64,000 bases of DNA, taken from the NCBI RefSeq assembly GCF_003105155.1, contig NZ_QETK01000004.1, positions 1 through 64,000 of the forward strand. The letters run 5' to 3'. The translations under genes were made by a program, and so were the position numbers. The notes beneath the pieces were generated by a model. It did no database searches and was not told the origin of the DNA. It saw only the letters and a program-made list of their open reading frames with translations. This DNA comes from Pseudomonas sp. SDI. Lineage in GTDB: Bacteria > Pseudomonadota > Gammaproteobacteria > Pseudomonadales > Pseudomonadaceae. Position 1 is the stretch's first letter, and the number at the start of each line of letters is the position of its first letter. Below are positions 9,257 to 16,868 of this stretch, piece after piece.

Positions 9257-10229
9257 AATCGATGGGGCTTAGGCTGGGTTGCACCGGCTCGGCTTGCTCC
9301 TGCAATTGCGCCAGCGCCAGCCGCAACGCCTGCTGTGTTTCCTCCAGTACCAGCGTCACCCCCGCCACATGCTCCGCCAGCCCCTGATTCTGCCGCAGCA
9401 ATTCCTCGCGCGCGCCCAGCGATTGCGCCAGGTTGGCACTGAGCGTACGCACTTCCAGTGCCTGCTGCTCGCGCACGTCCTGCAAGCCCTGGCGCTCACG
9501 CTGCGCCTGCCGCGCTTCAACCAGCAAGCGTTCGTTGTCGCGGTTCAGCCGGGTCAGCTCGTCCTGCTTGACGATCAGTGTCTGCTGCAACTGCCGCACT
9601 TCCATCTGCACCTGCTGCACCTGTGCCTCATGCCGGCGCTGATCCTGTTCACGCTGCTCACGGCTGGCCGCGCGGTAATGCTCCAGGGCATCGCGGGCGT
9701 GCTGGTGCTTGTCTTCCAGCGAACGGATCTGCTCGTCCCGATCGGCCAGGCGCAGGTTCAGCTCGCCGACTGACTGATTCAACGACGCATTGCGGCTCTG
9801 TTCGGTCTGCAAGGCACTGCGGCAGGTCGCCAAGGCTTCCGACTCGCTGGCCAAGGCCGCCGCCTGAATCTGCTGTTGCTGCTGCAGTGCCGCCAGTGCC
9901 TGCTGGCTGATCTGTAACTGCGCCTGCAGTGTTTCGCGCGCCTGCTCGAACTGCACGCGCGCCGTCTCTATCTGCTCGGCACCCTCCTCTTGCAAGCGCT
10001 CGGCAAGCTGCGCGACCAGCTGGCTCAGCGACTCGCTCAGGGCCGGCACGCTCAGTGTCGCTGTAGGTTGCAGGCTCTCCAGCTCCTTGAGGTAGCGGTG
10101 AATGGTGGTTTTCGAGCCCGTGTTGCCCATTTCGATACGTACCGCATCGATGCTTGGGTGCTCGCCGCGAGCCAGCAGCGCTTGCCGCGCCTTCTGCACG
10201 ACTGCCTTGTTGATTCCGCCTCGGGCCAT
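9234..10229 (-). CDS. KfrA_N-type DNA-binding coiled-coil protein, TnpT-like
   Basis: 331 residues. Residues 1-60 (MARGGINKAVVQKARQALLA, then SKTTIHRYLKEL) are the KfrA N-terminal helix-turn-helix. Residues about 60-310 are almost entirely heptad-like Gln/Glu/Leu/Arg-rich coiled coil. Size and architecture equal TnpT, the auxiliary protein of Tn4651-type cointegrate resolution, and a TnpS-like tyrosine recombinase lies 2.6 kb away (12814). It may also act like KfrA or a nucleoid protein. The start has a strong GTAGGAGAAG site, and the promoter region carries three TACG-containing palindromes that could be its own operators. The strand is the same as the neighbouring repair operon, separated by 350 bases. 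Confidence 0.75.
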   Translation of the reverse strand: MARGGINKAVVQKARQALLARGEHPSIDAVRIEMGNTGSKTTIHRYLKELESLQPTATLSVPALSESLSQLVAQLAERLQEEGAEQIETARVQFEQARETLQAQLQISQQALAALQQQQQIQAAALASESEALATCRSALQTEQSRNASLNQSVGELNLRLADRDEQIRSLEDKHQHARDALEHYRAASREQREQDQRRHEAQVQQVQMEVRQLQQTLIVKQDELTRLNRDNERLLVEARQAQRERQGLQDVREQQALEVRTLSANLAQSLGAREELLRQNQGLAEHVAGVTLVLEETQQALRLALAQLQEQAEPVQPSLSPIDFSEPPDL

Positions 10230-10238
10230 GACTTCTCC

Positions 10239-10269
10239 TACGATTTCGTAATGTGGTACGTACTACGTA
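10239..10269 (-). promoter_or_regulatory. Cluster of TACG palindromes upstream of the KfrA/TnpT-like gene (putative operator)
   Basis: Three adjacent palindromes lie 10-40 bases before the start codon: TACGATTTCGTA (10239-10250), GTACGTAC (10256-10263) and TACGTA (10264-10269). KfrA-type proteins repress their own promoters by binding inverted repeats, so autoregulation is a reasonable inference. Confidence 0.4.
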
Positions 10270-10580
10270 AATACATACTAAACGCTTGGGGAAATCTTTG
10301 CCTGTGAAACTCAATATAAGATCACATAATCACGACTTATTTGATGATATGGGCAAAAATGGCTTGGTTTCAGTCGTCCGGCAGTACGCCAGATACGACA
10401 AGGCCGACGCCTCCGGAAGGAAACGTCGGCCCTGTAAAACAGGCTCATTCATCGTGCGGGTGGACTTGCCATAGGCGCAGATACCGCAAGCGACGGCGCG
10501 CTTTGGCTTGCAAAGCCCCACCGTGCGGGTGAGCGGTGAAGTGGTCGCGCAGGCTATGGCGAGTGGGCTGCCGCTCGCGG
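10270..10580. other. Intergenic region between repair operon and KfrA-like gene
   Basis: About 310 bases with no convincing gene. The first 90 bases are AT-rich (promoter-like for the minus-strand gene). A hairpin GGCCGACG ... CGTCGGCC spans about 10400-10432 without a T-run, so it is not a clear terminator. A 40-codon minus-strand frame overlapping it has no good ribosome site. Confidence 0.5.
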
Positions 10581-11423
10581 TCAAGGCCGGCGCGCGGGAT
10601 CGTTGATACGCTTGCCGCCCTGCTGACCGACTTCCAGCGCCTGCCCGTCGCGCTGCTTGCCCTGACGAGCCTGGCCAACCAGCTGGGGAATCAGCAGACC
10701 TTCGGGCAAGTGCCGCCAGAACCGTCCGGGCATGTGCTGGCGCATCGCCTCGGGGTTGAGTCGCGCTGGGTTGAAGATATGCCGGTAATAGGTGCGCCAC
10801 AGTTCGGCACCGGGGTCGTCGGCATGCCGTGCCCATTGCTGCCAGGTGTCGGGGCAGTGCTTGCGGTAGTCCAGCGTGTGGCCGTCGAAGCGAATACCGT
10901 CATGCGGCGTTGCAATCAACCAGCGTTGACGGCCCAGGCGCTCGGCAAAATGGCCGCTGGCACTTTCCAGAATGTCGTGGGCCGGTTCATGAAAGGCCAC
11001 CAGGTCCAGTTGCAACTGTTCGGCGAGCGTGGCGGGCAACGGCACAAAACGCACGAACGCATGCAGGTGGTGCGCTTCGCGACCGACCAGCTTGATCCGC
11101 CGTTGCAGTTCGCTGCCCAGCCGCTCGCCGGCGAGCATTGCCGTGCGGTCGCCGTGCACCACCCGCCAGAGCACTTCGTAGAGCAGGTTCCAGCGCTGCT
11201 CGCCGCGATAGCGGCCGGCCTGTTCAAGCTGGCCGAGCAGCGCCGCCGGCACCCGCGGCCGGAAAGGCCCTGGGCCTGTCGGTAACGGCGTCGGCACAGC
11301 AAGCAGATCGGCCATCGGGCCTTGGGCCCAGGTGACGTCGACCGGGTCGATGCCATGCCCGAGCAGCACCCGCGCCTGGTCGCGCCAGGTGGCGAAATCG
11401 TCGTTGCAGTCGAGGCCGATCAT
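10581..11423 (-). CDS. TIGR03915-type putative DNA repair/metabolism protein, without the UdgX domain
   Basis: 280 residues from ATG 11423, which overlaps the stop of the radical-SAM gene by ATGA. Motifs include LLYEVLWRVVHGD, HHLHAFVRFVPLP, HDILESASGHFAERL, DGHTLDYRKHCPD and ELWRTYYRHIFNPARLNPEAMRQHMPGRFWRHLPEG, all typical of the TIGR03915 family that accompanies the radical-SAM repair protein. In many bacteria this domain is fused to a UdgX/uracil-DNA glycosylase-like domain of about 200 residues. Here the protein ends soon after LLIPQLVGQARQ, so that domain is absent and I find no remnant downstream. Transcription is likely SOS-controlled through the LexA box ahead of its partner. Confidence 0.8.
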   Translation of the reverse strand: MIGLDCNDDFATWRDQARVLLGHGIDPVDVTWAQGPMADLLAVPTPLPTGPGPFRPRVPAALLGQLEQAGRYRGEQRWNLLYEVLWRVVHGDRTAMLAGERLGSELQRRIKLVGREAHHLHAFVRFVPLPATLAEQLQLDLVAFHEPAHDILESASGHFAERLGRQRWLIATPHDGIRFDGHTLDYRKHCPDTWQQWARHADDPGAELWRTYYRHIFNPARLNPEAMRQHMPGRFWRHLPEGLLIPQLVGQARQGKQRDGQALEVGQQGGKRINDPARRP

Positions 11424-12640
11424 CCCCACAAGCCCATCTGCAGCGGCGCTTGCGGCTCGCTCAGGCGTGCCCGCAGCAGGCCACTGCGCATCTGCCCCTG
11501 GGCCGGCCGGTAGTCGCTGGTGATAATGAACGGCTTGGCTTTCTCCAGCACGCAACGCAATTGCACCAGGTCGTCGTAGCGCACCCGCCGCTCGCGGCGC
11601 AACGCCACCAGGCGCTGCACGCTGCGCAGGCCGATACCGGGTATGCGCGCCAGGAGCGCCGGCTCAGCGCGGTTGACGTCAAGCGGAAACACCTCACGAT
11701 TGGCCAGCGCCCAGGCCAGCTTGGGGTCGATATCCAGCGCCAGGTTGCTGGTTTCGCTCAGCAGTTCGCCGGCTTTGTAGCCATAACCGCGCATGAGGAA
11801 ATCGGCCTGGTACAGGCGATGCTCGCGCAACAGTGGCGGCGCCGCCAGGGGCACGCTGCTGGGGCTGTCGGGGATCGGGCTGAACGCCGAGTAATAGACC
11901 CGGCGCATACCGAAGCCGGAATACAGCGACTCGGCATTGTGCAGGATGGTGCGGTCGTCGGTGTCGTCGGCGCCGACGATCATCTGGGTACTCTGCCCCG
12001 CCGGGGTAAAACGCGGCGCCCGTGGCTCGTCGGCTACAGCCTGCTGGCCAAGGTAGATGCTGCCCATGGCCTGGCGAATGCTGCTGACCTGTTTTTCCGG
12101 GGCCAGGCGCTGGAGGCTGGCTTCGGTAGGCAGCTCGATGTTGACGCTGAGCCGGTCGGCCAGGCGCCCGGCTTCGGCGATCAATAGCGGATCGGCATCG
12201 GGGATGGTCTTGAGGTGGATGTAGCCACGGAACGCGTGCTCTTCGCGCAGCAGCTGCGCCACGCGGATCAGTTGTTCCATGGTGTAGTCGGCGGAACGGA
12301 TGATCCCGGAACTGAGGAACAGCCCGCTGATGCAGTTGCGCCGGTAGAAATCCAAGGTCAGGCGTACCACTTCCTCGGGCGTGAAGCGCGCCCGCGGCAC
12401 GTTGCTGGAGCGGCGGTTGACGCAGTATTGGCAGTCGTACAGGCAGAAATTGGTCAGCAGCACCTTGAGCAGCGACACGCAGCGCCCGTCCGGGGTAAAG
12501 CTGTGGCAGATGCCCGTGCCGTTGGTGGCGCCCAGGCCATCCTTGCCCCGCGAACTGCGTTTGGGCGCACCACTGCTGGCGCAGGAGGCGTCGTACTTGG
12601 CGGCGTCGGCGAGAATCCCGAGCTTGGCGATGAGTTGCAT
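11420..12640 (-). CDS. Putative DNA modification/repair radical SAM protein (TIGR03916 type)
   Basis: 406 residues from ATG 12640, preceded by AGGTG at 5-base spacing; longer in-frame starts would lie inside the LexA box. The 4Fe-4S cluster motif is CLYDCQYC with Cys66, Cys70 and Cys73. Near 335-360 is a helix-hairpin-helix (ARIPGIGLRSVQRLVALR), a nonspecific DNA-binding element. The family is predicted to act on DNA damage or modification together with the TIGR03915 partner, which follows with a 4-base overlap. The substrate is not established. A near-perfect LexA box sits 15 bases upstream, tying this operon to the SOS response. Confidence 0.88.
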   Translation of the reverse strand: MQLIAKLGILADAAKYDASCASSGAPKRSSRGKDGLGATNGTGICHSFTPDGRCVSLLKVLLTNFCLYDCQYCVNRRSSNVPRARFTPEEVVRLTLDFYRRNCISGLFLSSGIIRSADYTMEQLIRVAQLLREEHAFRGYIHLKTIPDADPLLIAEAGRLADRLSVNIELPTEASLQRLAPEKQVSSIRQAMGSIYLGQQAVADEPRAPRFTPAGQSTQMIVGADDTDDRTILHNAESLYSGFGMRRVYYSAFSPIPDSPSSVPLAAPPLLREHRLYQADFLMRGYGYKAGELLSETSNLALDIDPKLAWALANREVFPLDVNRAEPALLARIPGIGLRSVQRLVALRRERRVRYDDLVQLRCVLEKAKPFIITSDYRPAQGQMRSGLLRARLSEPQAPLQMGLWG

Positions 12641-12654
12641 GGCGCACCTTTTTA

Positions 12655-12674
12655 TACTGGCTGCATATACAGTA
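12655..12674 (-). promoter_or_regulatory. LexA (SOS) box of the radical-SAM repair operon
   Basis: The sequence is TACTG-N10-CAGTA, on the sense strand TACTGTATATGCAGCCAGTA. It keeps both CTG/CAG arms at the N10 spacing of the gammaproteobacterial LexA consensus (TACTGTATATATATACAGTA) and ends 14 bases before the start codon. Confidence 0.85.
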
Positions 12675-12813
12675 TTCTGCATCTAGTGTTTGCGCAAGTG
12701 CAGGTCATCGCCCGAAGTCGGGCTATCATTCGCCTCGATCAGCTGGCATCCCGTATTTAAGAAGTTATCGAGGTTTTTGTCGCAATGCCTTGCTGCAAAA
12801 GGAAATTAATGCC

Positions 12814-13767
12814 GTGAACAAGGTTGACCAATACCTTGAAGCCGCCGTCCGGGACAATACCCGGCGCAGCTACCGTTCGGCCGTCGAACACTTCGAAGTG
12901 ACCTGGGGCGGGTTTCTCCCGGCCACCGCGGACAGCATTGCCCGCTACCTGGCCGACTATGCCGGCGAGCACTCGCTGAACACCCTGCGGCAGCGCCTGG
13001 CCGCGCTCGGCCAATGGCATGTCAGCCAGGGCTTTCCCGACCCGACCAAGGCGCCGCTGGTCCGGCAGATGCTCAAGGGCATCCGCGCCTTGCACCCGGT
13101 GCAGGAACGCCAGGCCGCGCCATTGACCCTGGAGCACCTGCAACACACGGTCGAACGCCTCGAAGCCCTGGCCGAGGCAGCACAACGTGAGCAGCGCCTG
13201 CCCGCGCTGCTGCGCGCACGGCGCGACGCAGCATTGCTGCTGATCGGCTTCTGGCGTGGCTTTCGGGGCGACGAACTGGCGCGCCTGCGCGTCGAGCATA
13301 TCCAGGCCCAGGCCGGGGTCGGCATGCAGCTGTACCTGCCGCAGAGCAAGGGCGACCGCCATGGCCGTGGCGTGCAGCACCGCACGCCGGCGCTCAAGCG
13401 CCTGTGTCCGGTGCAGGCCTACCTGGCCTGGATCAGCGTGGCCGGGATTGCCCATGGCCCGGTGTTTCGCAAGCTCGACCGCTGGGGCAACCTGAGCGAG
13501 CAGCCGCTCAACAGCGGCAGCCTGATCGCCCTGTTACGCCGGGTGTTCGCCGACGCCGGGCTCCCCGCCGCCACCTACAGCAGCCACTCGCTGCGCCGCG
13601 GCTTTGCCACCTGGGCGACTGCCAATGGCTGGGATCTGAAGGCCTTGATGACGCATGTCGGTTGGCGCGACGTGAAGTCGGCACTCAAGTATGTGGATGC
13701 GTCGGCGTCGTTTGGCGAACTGGCGCTGAGCCTGCCGACGCCGGCTCGCGGCATCAGTGCACAATAA
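12814..13767 (+). CDS. Tyrosine recombinase, TnpS-like
   Basis: 317 residues from GTG 12814 (AAGGA 10 bases upstream). Catalytic set: R151 (FWRGFRGDEL), K180, H258 and R261 in SSHSLRRGFATW, H281 in HVGW, and Y293 nucleophile in SALKYVD. The N-terminal VNKVDQYLEAAVRDNTRRSY and FPDPTKAP segments match my memory of TnpS, the resolvase of Tn4651-family transposons. No transposase or terminal repeats are present. The gene faces away from the repair operon and overlaps the RHS gene tail by 14 bases. It may be a domesticated resolvase or a housekeeping-type recombinase. Confidence 0.85.
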   Translation: MNKVDQYLEAAVRDNTRRSYRSAVEHFEVTWGGFLPATADSIARYLADYAGEHSLNTLRQRLAALGQWHVSQGFPDPTKAPLVRQMLKGIRALHPVQERQAAPLTLEHLQHTVERLEALAEAAQREQRLPALLRARRDAALLLIGFWRGFRGDELARLRVEHIQAQAGVGMQLYLPQSKGDRHGRGVQHRTPALKRLCPVQAYLAWISVAGIAHGPVFRKLDRWGNLSEQPLNSGSLIALLRRVFADAGLPAATYSSHSLRRGFATWATANGWDLKALMTHVGWRDVKSALKYVDASASFGELALSLPTPARGISAQ

Positions 13768-14788
13768 AGTCGTTTCTCACCGTGGCAACTTCGATGCCCA
13801 GCTTCTTCAGGCGCTTCTGTACAGGCTTCATCCGTTCGAATTCAGGCCGGTAGTGCCCTGAGTAGTTCTTGATCTTGATGATGCCGTCTTCCTTGAAGAA
13901 GTAGCCGGCACTCACGACCTCATCGGCGGCACCGTATTCCTGCACCGCATACTTGGCGAAACTGGCGTGCGAAGGATATTTCGCCTTTGGCAGATTCACA
14001 TAAGCGTGGTTCAACGGCCGGGGAAAGCTGCCCATGATGATTTGCTTGTCGCGGGTATAGACAAACTTGTGCAGGAGACCCGGTTGGTCGAGCATCGCCA
14101 GCGAGCTGTGCGTATCTACCCGGGTTACCCAGGTCCTGTTGCTTTTGATGAGGTCACGCGTGGTCTGCATTTCCTCGGCGATATTGCCGACTTCACGGTT
14201 GACCAGCGTAGAGAGCCGACGCGGCGGTTTCGCTACCGACTTGACGCGCGAGATCGCGCGGAGCCCCTTGAGTGCCAGCGAAACAGGCACATGCCCCGTC
14301 GGATCGACATGATTGACCGGGTCGCCCAGGCAATAAGCGTAGGCATTCATTCCGCCCAGGCCAAACGGGCTCTGAGTATCCGGGCTGTGAAAGCGCCGCA
14401 GTTGCGTATTGAAGGCGCGCTGGCCTTTGCCCAACAGGTACGCGGCGGTCAGCGGGTCGGCGCGCTCGCCATTGAACCCGCACAGCTGGGGTGCATGCCC
14501 GGCACCGTAGACGCTGTAGGCAGTACTGAGTGTCGAGCGCTTCGTGTCGGTCGCCAGCAGTTGGGTCGCGACGTCCTCGGCGCTGTCCTGCTGGGCAATC
14601 AGTTGCTGGCCATGCTGAAACAGTGTGCGCCGGCGCGCGCCCTGCACTTCGCTTACCAGTTGATCCTGCCGGTAGAAGCGCTGGGTTGGCACGGCGGCCA
14701 ACGGCGAGCACAGATTCAAACCATCCAGCGCATCATAGCCATATCGGCACATCACGCGCGGGGTCCCTGCTGACTGGTTCATACGCAT
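13754..14788 (-). CDS. Orphan RHS-repeat core protein with SGHYRP C-terminal domain
   Basis: 344 residues; GGGAG lies 6 bases before the ATG. Residues 1-165 are a short RHS core ending with the diagnostic PFGLGGMNAYAYCLGDPVNHVDPTGH. After that boundary, where polymorphic toxins place their variable domain, comes a basic region and a 130-residue C-terminus with DTHSSLAMLDQPGLLHKF, SFPRPLNHAYVNLP and KNYSGHYRPEFERM. I recognise the SGHY-type motif as recurring in effector-like proteins but cannot name an activity. There is no long YD-repeat shell, signal peptide or VgrG/PAAR domain. No obvious immunity gene lies beside it. Confidence 0.75.
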   Translation of the reverse strand: MRMNQSAGTPRVMCRYGYDALDGLNLCSPLAAVPTQRFYRQDQLVSEVQGARRRTLFQHGQQLIAQQDSAEDVATQLLATDTKRSTLSTAYSVYGAGHAPQLCGFNGERADPLTAAYLLGKGQRAFNTQLRRFHSPDTQSPFGLGGMNAYAYCLGDPVNHVDPTGHVPVSLALKGLRAISRVKSVAKPPRRLSTLVNREVGNIAEEMQTTRDLIKSNRTWVTRVDTHSSLAMLDQPGLLHKFVYTRDKQIIMGSFPRPLNHAYVNLPKAKYPSHASFAKYAVQEYGAADEVVSAGYFFKEDGIIKIKNYSGHYRPEFERMKPVQKRLKKLGIEVATVRNDFIVH

Positions 14789-14939
14789 CGAATCTCCCTA
14801 AGTTGTCTGGTCGTCACTCACCTGCTGAGCGGCTTGCGCCCATGCTACAAAGTCGACTCGACCGCGACACCTCGTCGATCTACCAGTGACAACACAGGGC
14901 ACGATAGCGAGGCGCGATGGGCGCAATGCAAATTAACCA

Positions 14940-14969
14940 TTGATAGCGTCCACCGCCGTGCAGTAAGCT
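14940..14969 (+). promoter_or_regulatory. Candidate sigma-70 promoter of the aromatic leader/DAHP synthase unit
   Basis: TTGATA (14940-14945) and TAAGCT (14964-14969) are separated by 18 bases, which would start the transcript about 20 bases before the leader peptide ATG. The -10 match is only fair. Confidence 0.35.
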
Positions 14970-14995
14970 CGGACGCATTCAACTGGAGCAATCCC

Positions 14996-15127
14996 ATGTC
15001 GCACACCACCCTCACTCACGCTCGTCACACCGGTCGCACCGCGCGTCCTGTGCTGGCTGCCGAGTGCGCGACTGGCGCCGCTTCCGGCTTCTATTTTGGG
15101 TATTGGTTTAGCCAAAGGCGCCGCTGA
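14996..15127 (+). CDS. Aromatic-rich leader peptide upstream of DAHP synthase (attenuator)
   Basis: 43 residues; ATG 14996 with GGAG 7-8 bases upstream. Residues 31-38 read GFYFGYWF, six aromatic residues in seven positions (Phe, Tyr and Trp), then SQRRR and stop. The stop codon lies inside a perfect 7-base-pair hairpin (GGCGCCG 15117-15123 with CGGCGCC 15137-15143), and a T-tailed terminator follows at 15181. This is the classical layout of ribosome-mediated attenuation: stalling on aromatic codons should prevent the first hairpin and change terminator formation. The following gene makes the first intermediate of Phe/Tyr/Trp synthesis, which fits the codon content. I cannot say whether this leader is already described. 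Confidence 0.8.
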   Translation: MSHTTLTHARHTGRTARPVLAAECATGAASGFYFGYWFSQRRR

Positions 15128-15217
15128 TACCTGCAACGGCGCCCACTCTCAAGGGGCCGCCGAACGCGAGAATACTCGAACCCCCGGTCGGCTCACCCCA
15201 CCGGGGGTTTTGTTTTT
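15117..15217 (+). terminator. Attenuator: pause hairpin and intrinsic terminator
   Basis: Hairpin GGCGCCG/CGGCGCC (15117-15143) is followed by terminator stem CCCCCGGT (15181-15188)/ACCGGGGG (15200-15207) and TTTTGTTTTT. An alternative pairing exists between them: CGAG-aata-CTCG closed by GGGG (from 15153) with the CCCC of the terminator arm, which would act as antiterminator. Confidence 0.75.
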
Positions 15218-15255
15218 CGGCGCTGTACACACCCACACGTATTGAGGATTCGACC

Positions 15256-15393
15256 ATGAACTACACCACTTCCTACCGTTACCAAACCTTTACCTGGCGA
15301 TTTAGCCATTGCCGTTCGGGCCAGCCAGCCGCCTCCGATCGGTCCGTAGCAGGTGGCGCCCTCACACAGACAGACAGTCGAACACCTCGATAG
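15256..15393 (+). CDS. Second aromatic-rich small frame between attenuator and DAHP synthase
   Basis: 45 codons, ATG 15256 with GAGG 8 bases upstream. The first 16 residues (MNYTTSYRYQTFTWRF) contain three Tyr, two Phe and one Trp; the rest is unremarkable. It begins 38 bases after the terminator T-run, so it is only transcribed after read-through, and it ends 49 bases before the DAHP synthase ATG. It could be a second sensing peptide or part of translational coupling, or chance. No T-tailed terminator follows it. Confidence 0.45.
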   Translation: MNYTTSYRYQTFTWRFSHCRSGQPAASDRSVAGGALTQTDSRTPR

Positions 15394-15442
15394 GGCCGAA
15401 GCCGCGGGCCAGAACCCGCCTTCCGCCCCAGGAATCCCGAAC

Positions 15443-16543
15443 ATGAACGCGTCCACCCAAGCTCTGCCCCTGACCCAGCAACACAGCGCGCCGGCCAACA
15501 CTGCACTCAGCCTGCGTCTGCCCAGCCCGCTGCAACTCAAGCAGCAACTGCCGCTTTCCTCTGCCCTGGCCAACCAGGTCAACCAGCACCGTCAGGCCAT
15601 CAAGGCCATCCTCGAAGGTCGCGACCCGCGCCTGCTGGTGATCGTCGGCCCGTGCTCGCTGCACGACCCGCGCGCCGCCCTCGACTACGCCGAACGCCTG
15701 GCCCAGCTCTCCCGTGAGGTCGATGAGCAGATGCTGCTGGTCATGCGCGCCTATGTCGAAAAGCCGCGCACCACGGTGGGCTGGAAAGGCCTGGCCTACG
15801 ATCCGTTTCTCGACGGTAGCGACGACATGCAGACCGGCCTGGCGCTATCGCGCGAGTTGATGCTGAACATGCTCAAGCTTGGCCTGCCGGTGGCCACCGA
15901 ACTGCTGCAACCGATGGCCGCCGGCTACTTCGACGATGTGCTGAGCTGGGCGGCGATTGGCGCGCGCACCACCGAATCGCAGATTCACCGGGAAATGGTC
16001 AGTGGCCTCGGCCTGCCGGTCGGTTTCAAGAACGGCACCGATGGCGGCGTCGGCATCGCCTGCGATGCAATCCGCAGCGCCGCCCACCCGCACCGGCATT
16101 TCGGCCTGGACACACAAGGCCACCCGGCAGTGATCGAAACCCTCGGCAACCCGGATACCCACCTGGTGCTGCGCGGCGGGCACAAGGGCCCGAACTACGA
16201 TGCGGCGAGCATCGAGCAGGCGCGTCAGGGGCTGGCCAAGGCCGGGATTGCCGCGCGGATCATGATCGATTGCAGCCACGCCAACAGCGGCAAAGACCCG
16301 CTGCGCCAACCGGCGGTGTTCGATGCGGTGCTGCAACAGCGGGTTGCCGGCGACCGCTCGATTGTCGGCATGATGCTCGAAAGCCATCTGTTCGACGGCT
16401 GCCAGGCGCTGGGCAAAGGGCCGCTGGAGTACGGTGTGTCGATCACCGACGGCTGCCTCGGCTGGGACGCCACCGAGCGCTTGTTGCGTGACGCGGCAGC
16501 GCGCTGCGAGGTTTCAGGAGAAATCGCCGCGCGATTGCGCTAG
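15443..16543 (+). CDS. 3-deoxy-7-phosphoheptulonate (DAHP) synthase, class I (AroF/G/H type)
   Basis: 366 residues from ATG 15443 (AGGA upstream). The enzyme condenses phosphoenolpyruvate and erythrose 4-phosphate, the first step of the shikimate pathway. Signatures in order: GPCSLHD, KPRTTVGWKG, GARTTESQIHREM, SGLGLPVGFKNGTDG, LRGGHKGPNYD, DCSHANSGKDP and YGVSITDGCLGW. Length equals E. coli AroF/AroG/AroH (about 350-356). Which amino acid inhibits it cannot be read with confidence. Expression is probably controlled by the upstream aromatic leader peptide and terminator. The parvulin gene follows after 33 bases. Confidence 0.95.
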   Translation: MNASTQALPLTQQHSAPANTALSLRLPSPLQLKQQLPLSSALANQVNQHRQAIKAILEGRDPRLLVIVGPCSLHDPRAALDYAERLAQLSREVDEQMLLVMRAYVEKPRTTVGWKGLAYDPFLDGSDDMQTGLALSRELMLNMLKLGLPVATELLQPMAAGYFDDVLSWAAIGARTTESQIHREMVSGLGLPVGFKNGTDGGVGIACDAIRSAAHPHRHFGLDTQGHPAVIETLGNPDTHLVLRGGHKGPNYDAASIEQARQGLAKAGIAARIMIDCSHANSGKDPLRQPAVFDAVLQQRVAGDRSIVGMMLESHLFDGCQALGKGPLEYGVSITDGCLGWDATERLLRDAAARCEVSGEIAARLR

Positions 16544-16576
16544 GCTCTGCGTTTTACCCTGTACAGGAGCCTTCCC

Positions 16577-16858
16577 ATGGCCAAAGCAACTGCCCGTCAC
16601 ATCCTCGTCGCCACTGAAGACAAGTGCAACGAACTGAAGGCCCAGATCGAAGCCGGTGCCGACTTCGCCGACGTCGCCAAAGCCAACTCCACCTGCCCGT
16701 CCAGCCGTCAGGGCGGCGATCTGGGTTCGTTCGGCCCGGGCCAGATGGTCAAGGAGTTCGACACCGTGGTCTTCAGCGCGCCGGTCAACACCGTGCAAGG
16801 TCCGGTGAAAACCCAGTTCGGTTACCACCTGCTGGAAGTGACCAGCCGTCAGGACTGA
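16577..16858 (+). CDS. ppiC: Parvulin-type peptidyl-prolyl cis-trans isomerase (PpiC)
   Basis: 93 residues, a stand-alone parvulin domain without signal peptide, hence cytoplasmic: MAKATARHILV, then FADVAKANSTCPSSRQGGDLG (41-61 region), FGPGQMVKEFD and VKTQFGYHLLEV. It catalyses rotation of Xaa-Pro bonds. A second parvulin of similar size lies at 25523-25798. GGAG precedes the ATG. Confidence 0.93.
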   Translation: MAKATARHILVATEDKCNELKAQIEAGADFADVAKANSTCPSSRQGGDLGSFGPGQMVKEFDTVVFSAPVNTVQGPVKTQFGYHLLEVTSRQD

Positions 16859-16868
16859 CAGACGCTAG

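Noticed and set aside
10330..10470. 40-codon minus-strand frame (MNEPVLQGRRFLPEAS)
   Set aside because: No Shine-Dalgarno and it lies on a hairpin; could be chance.
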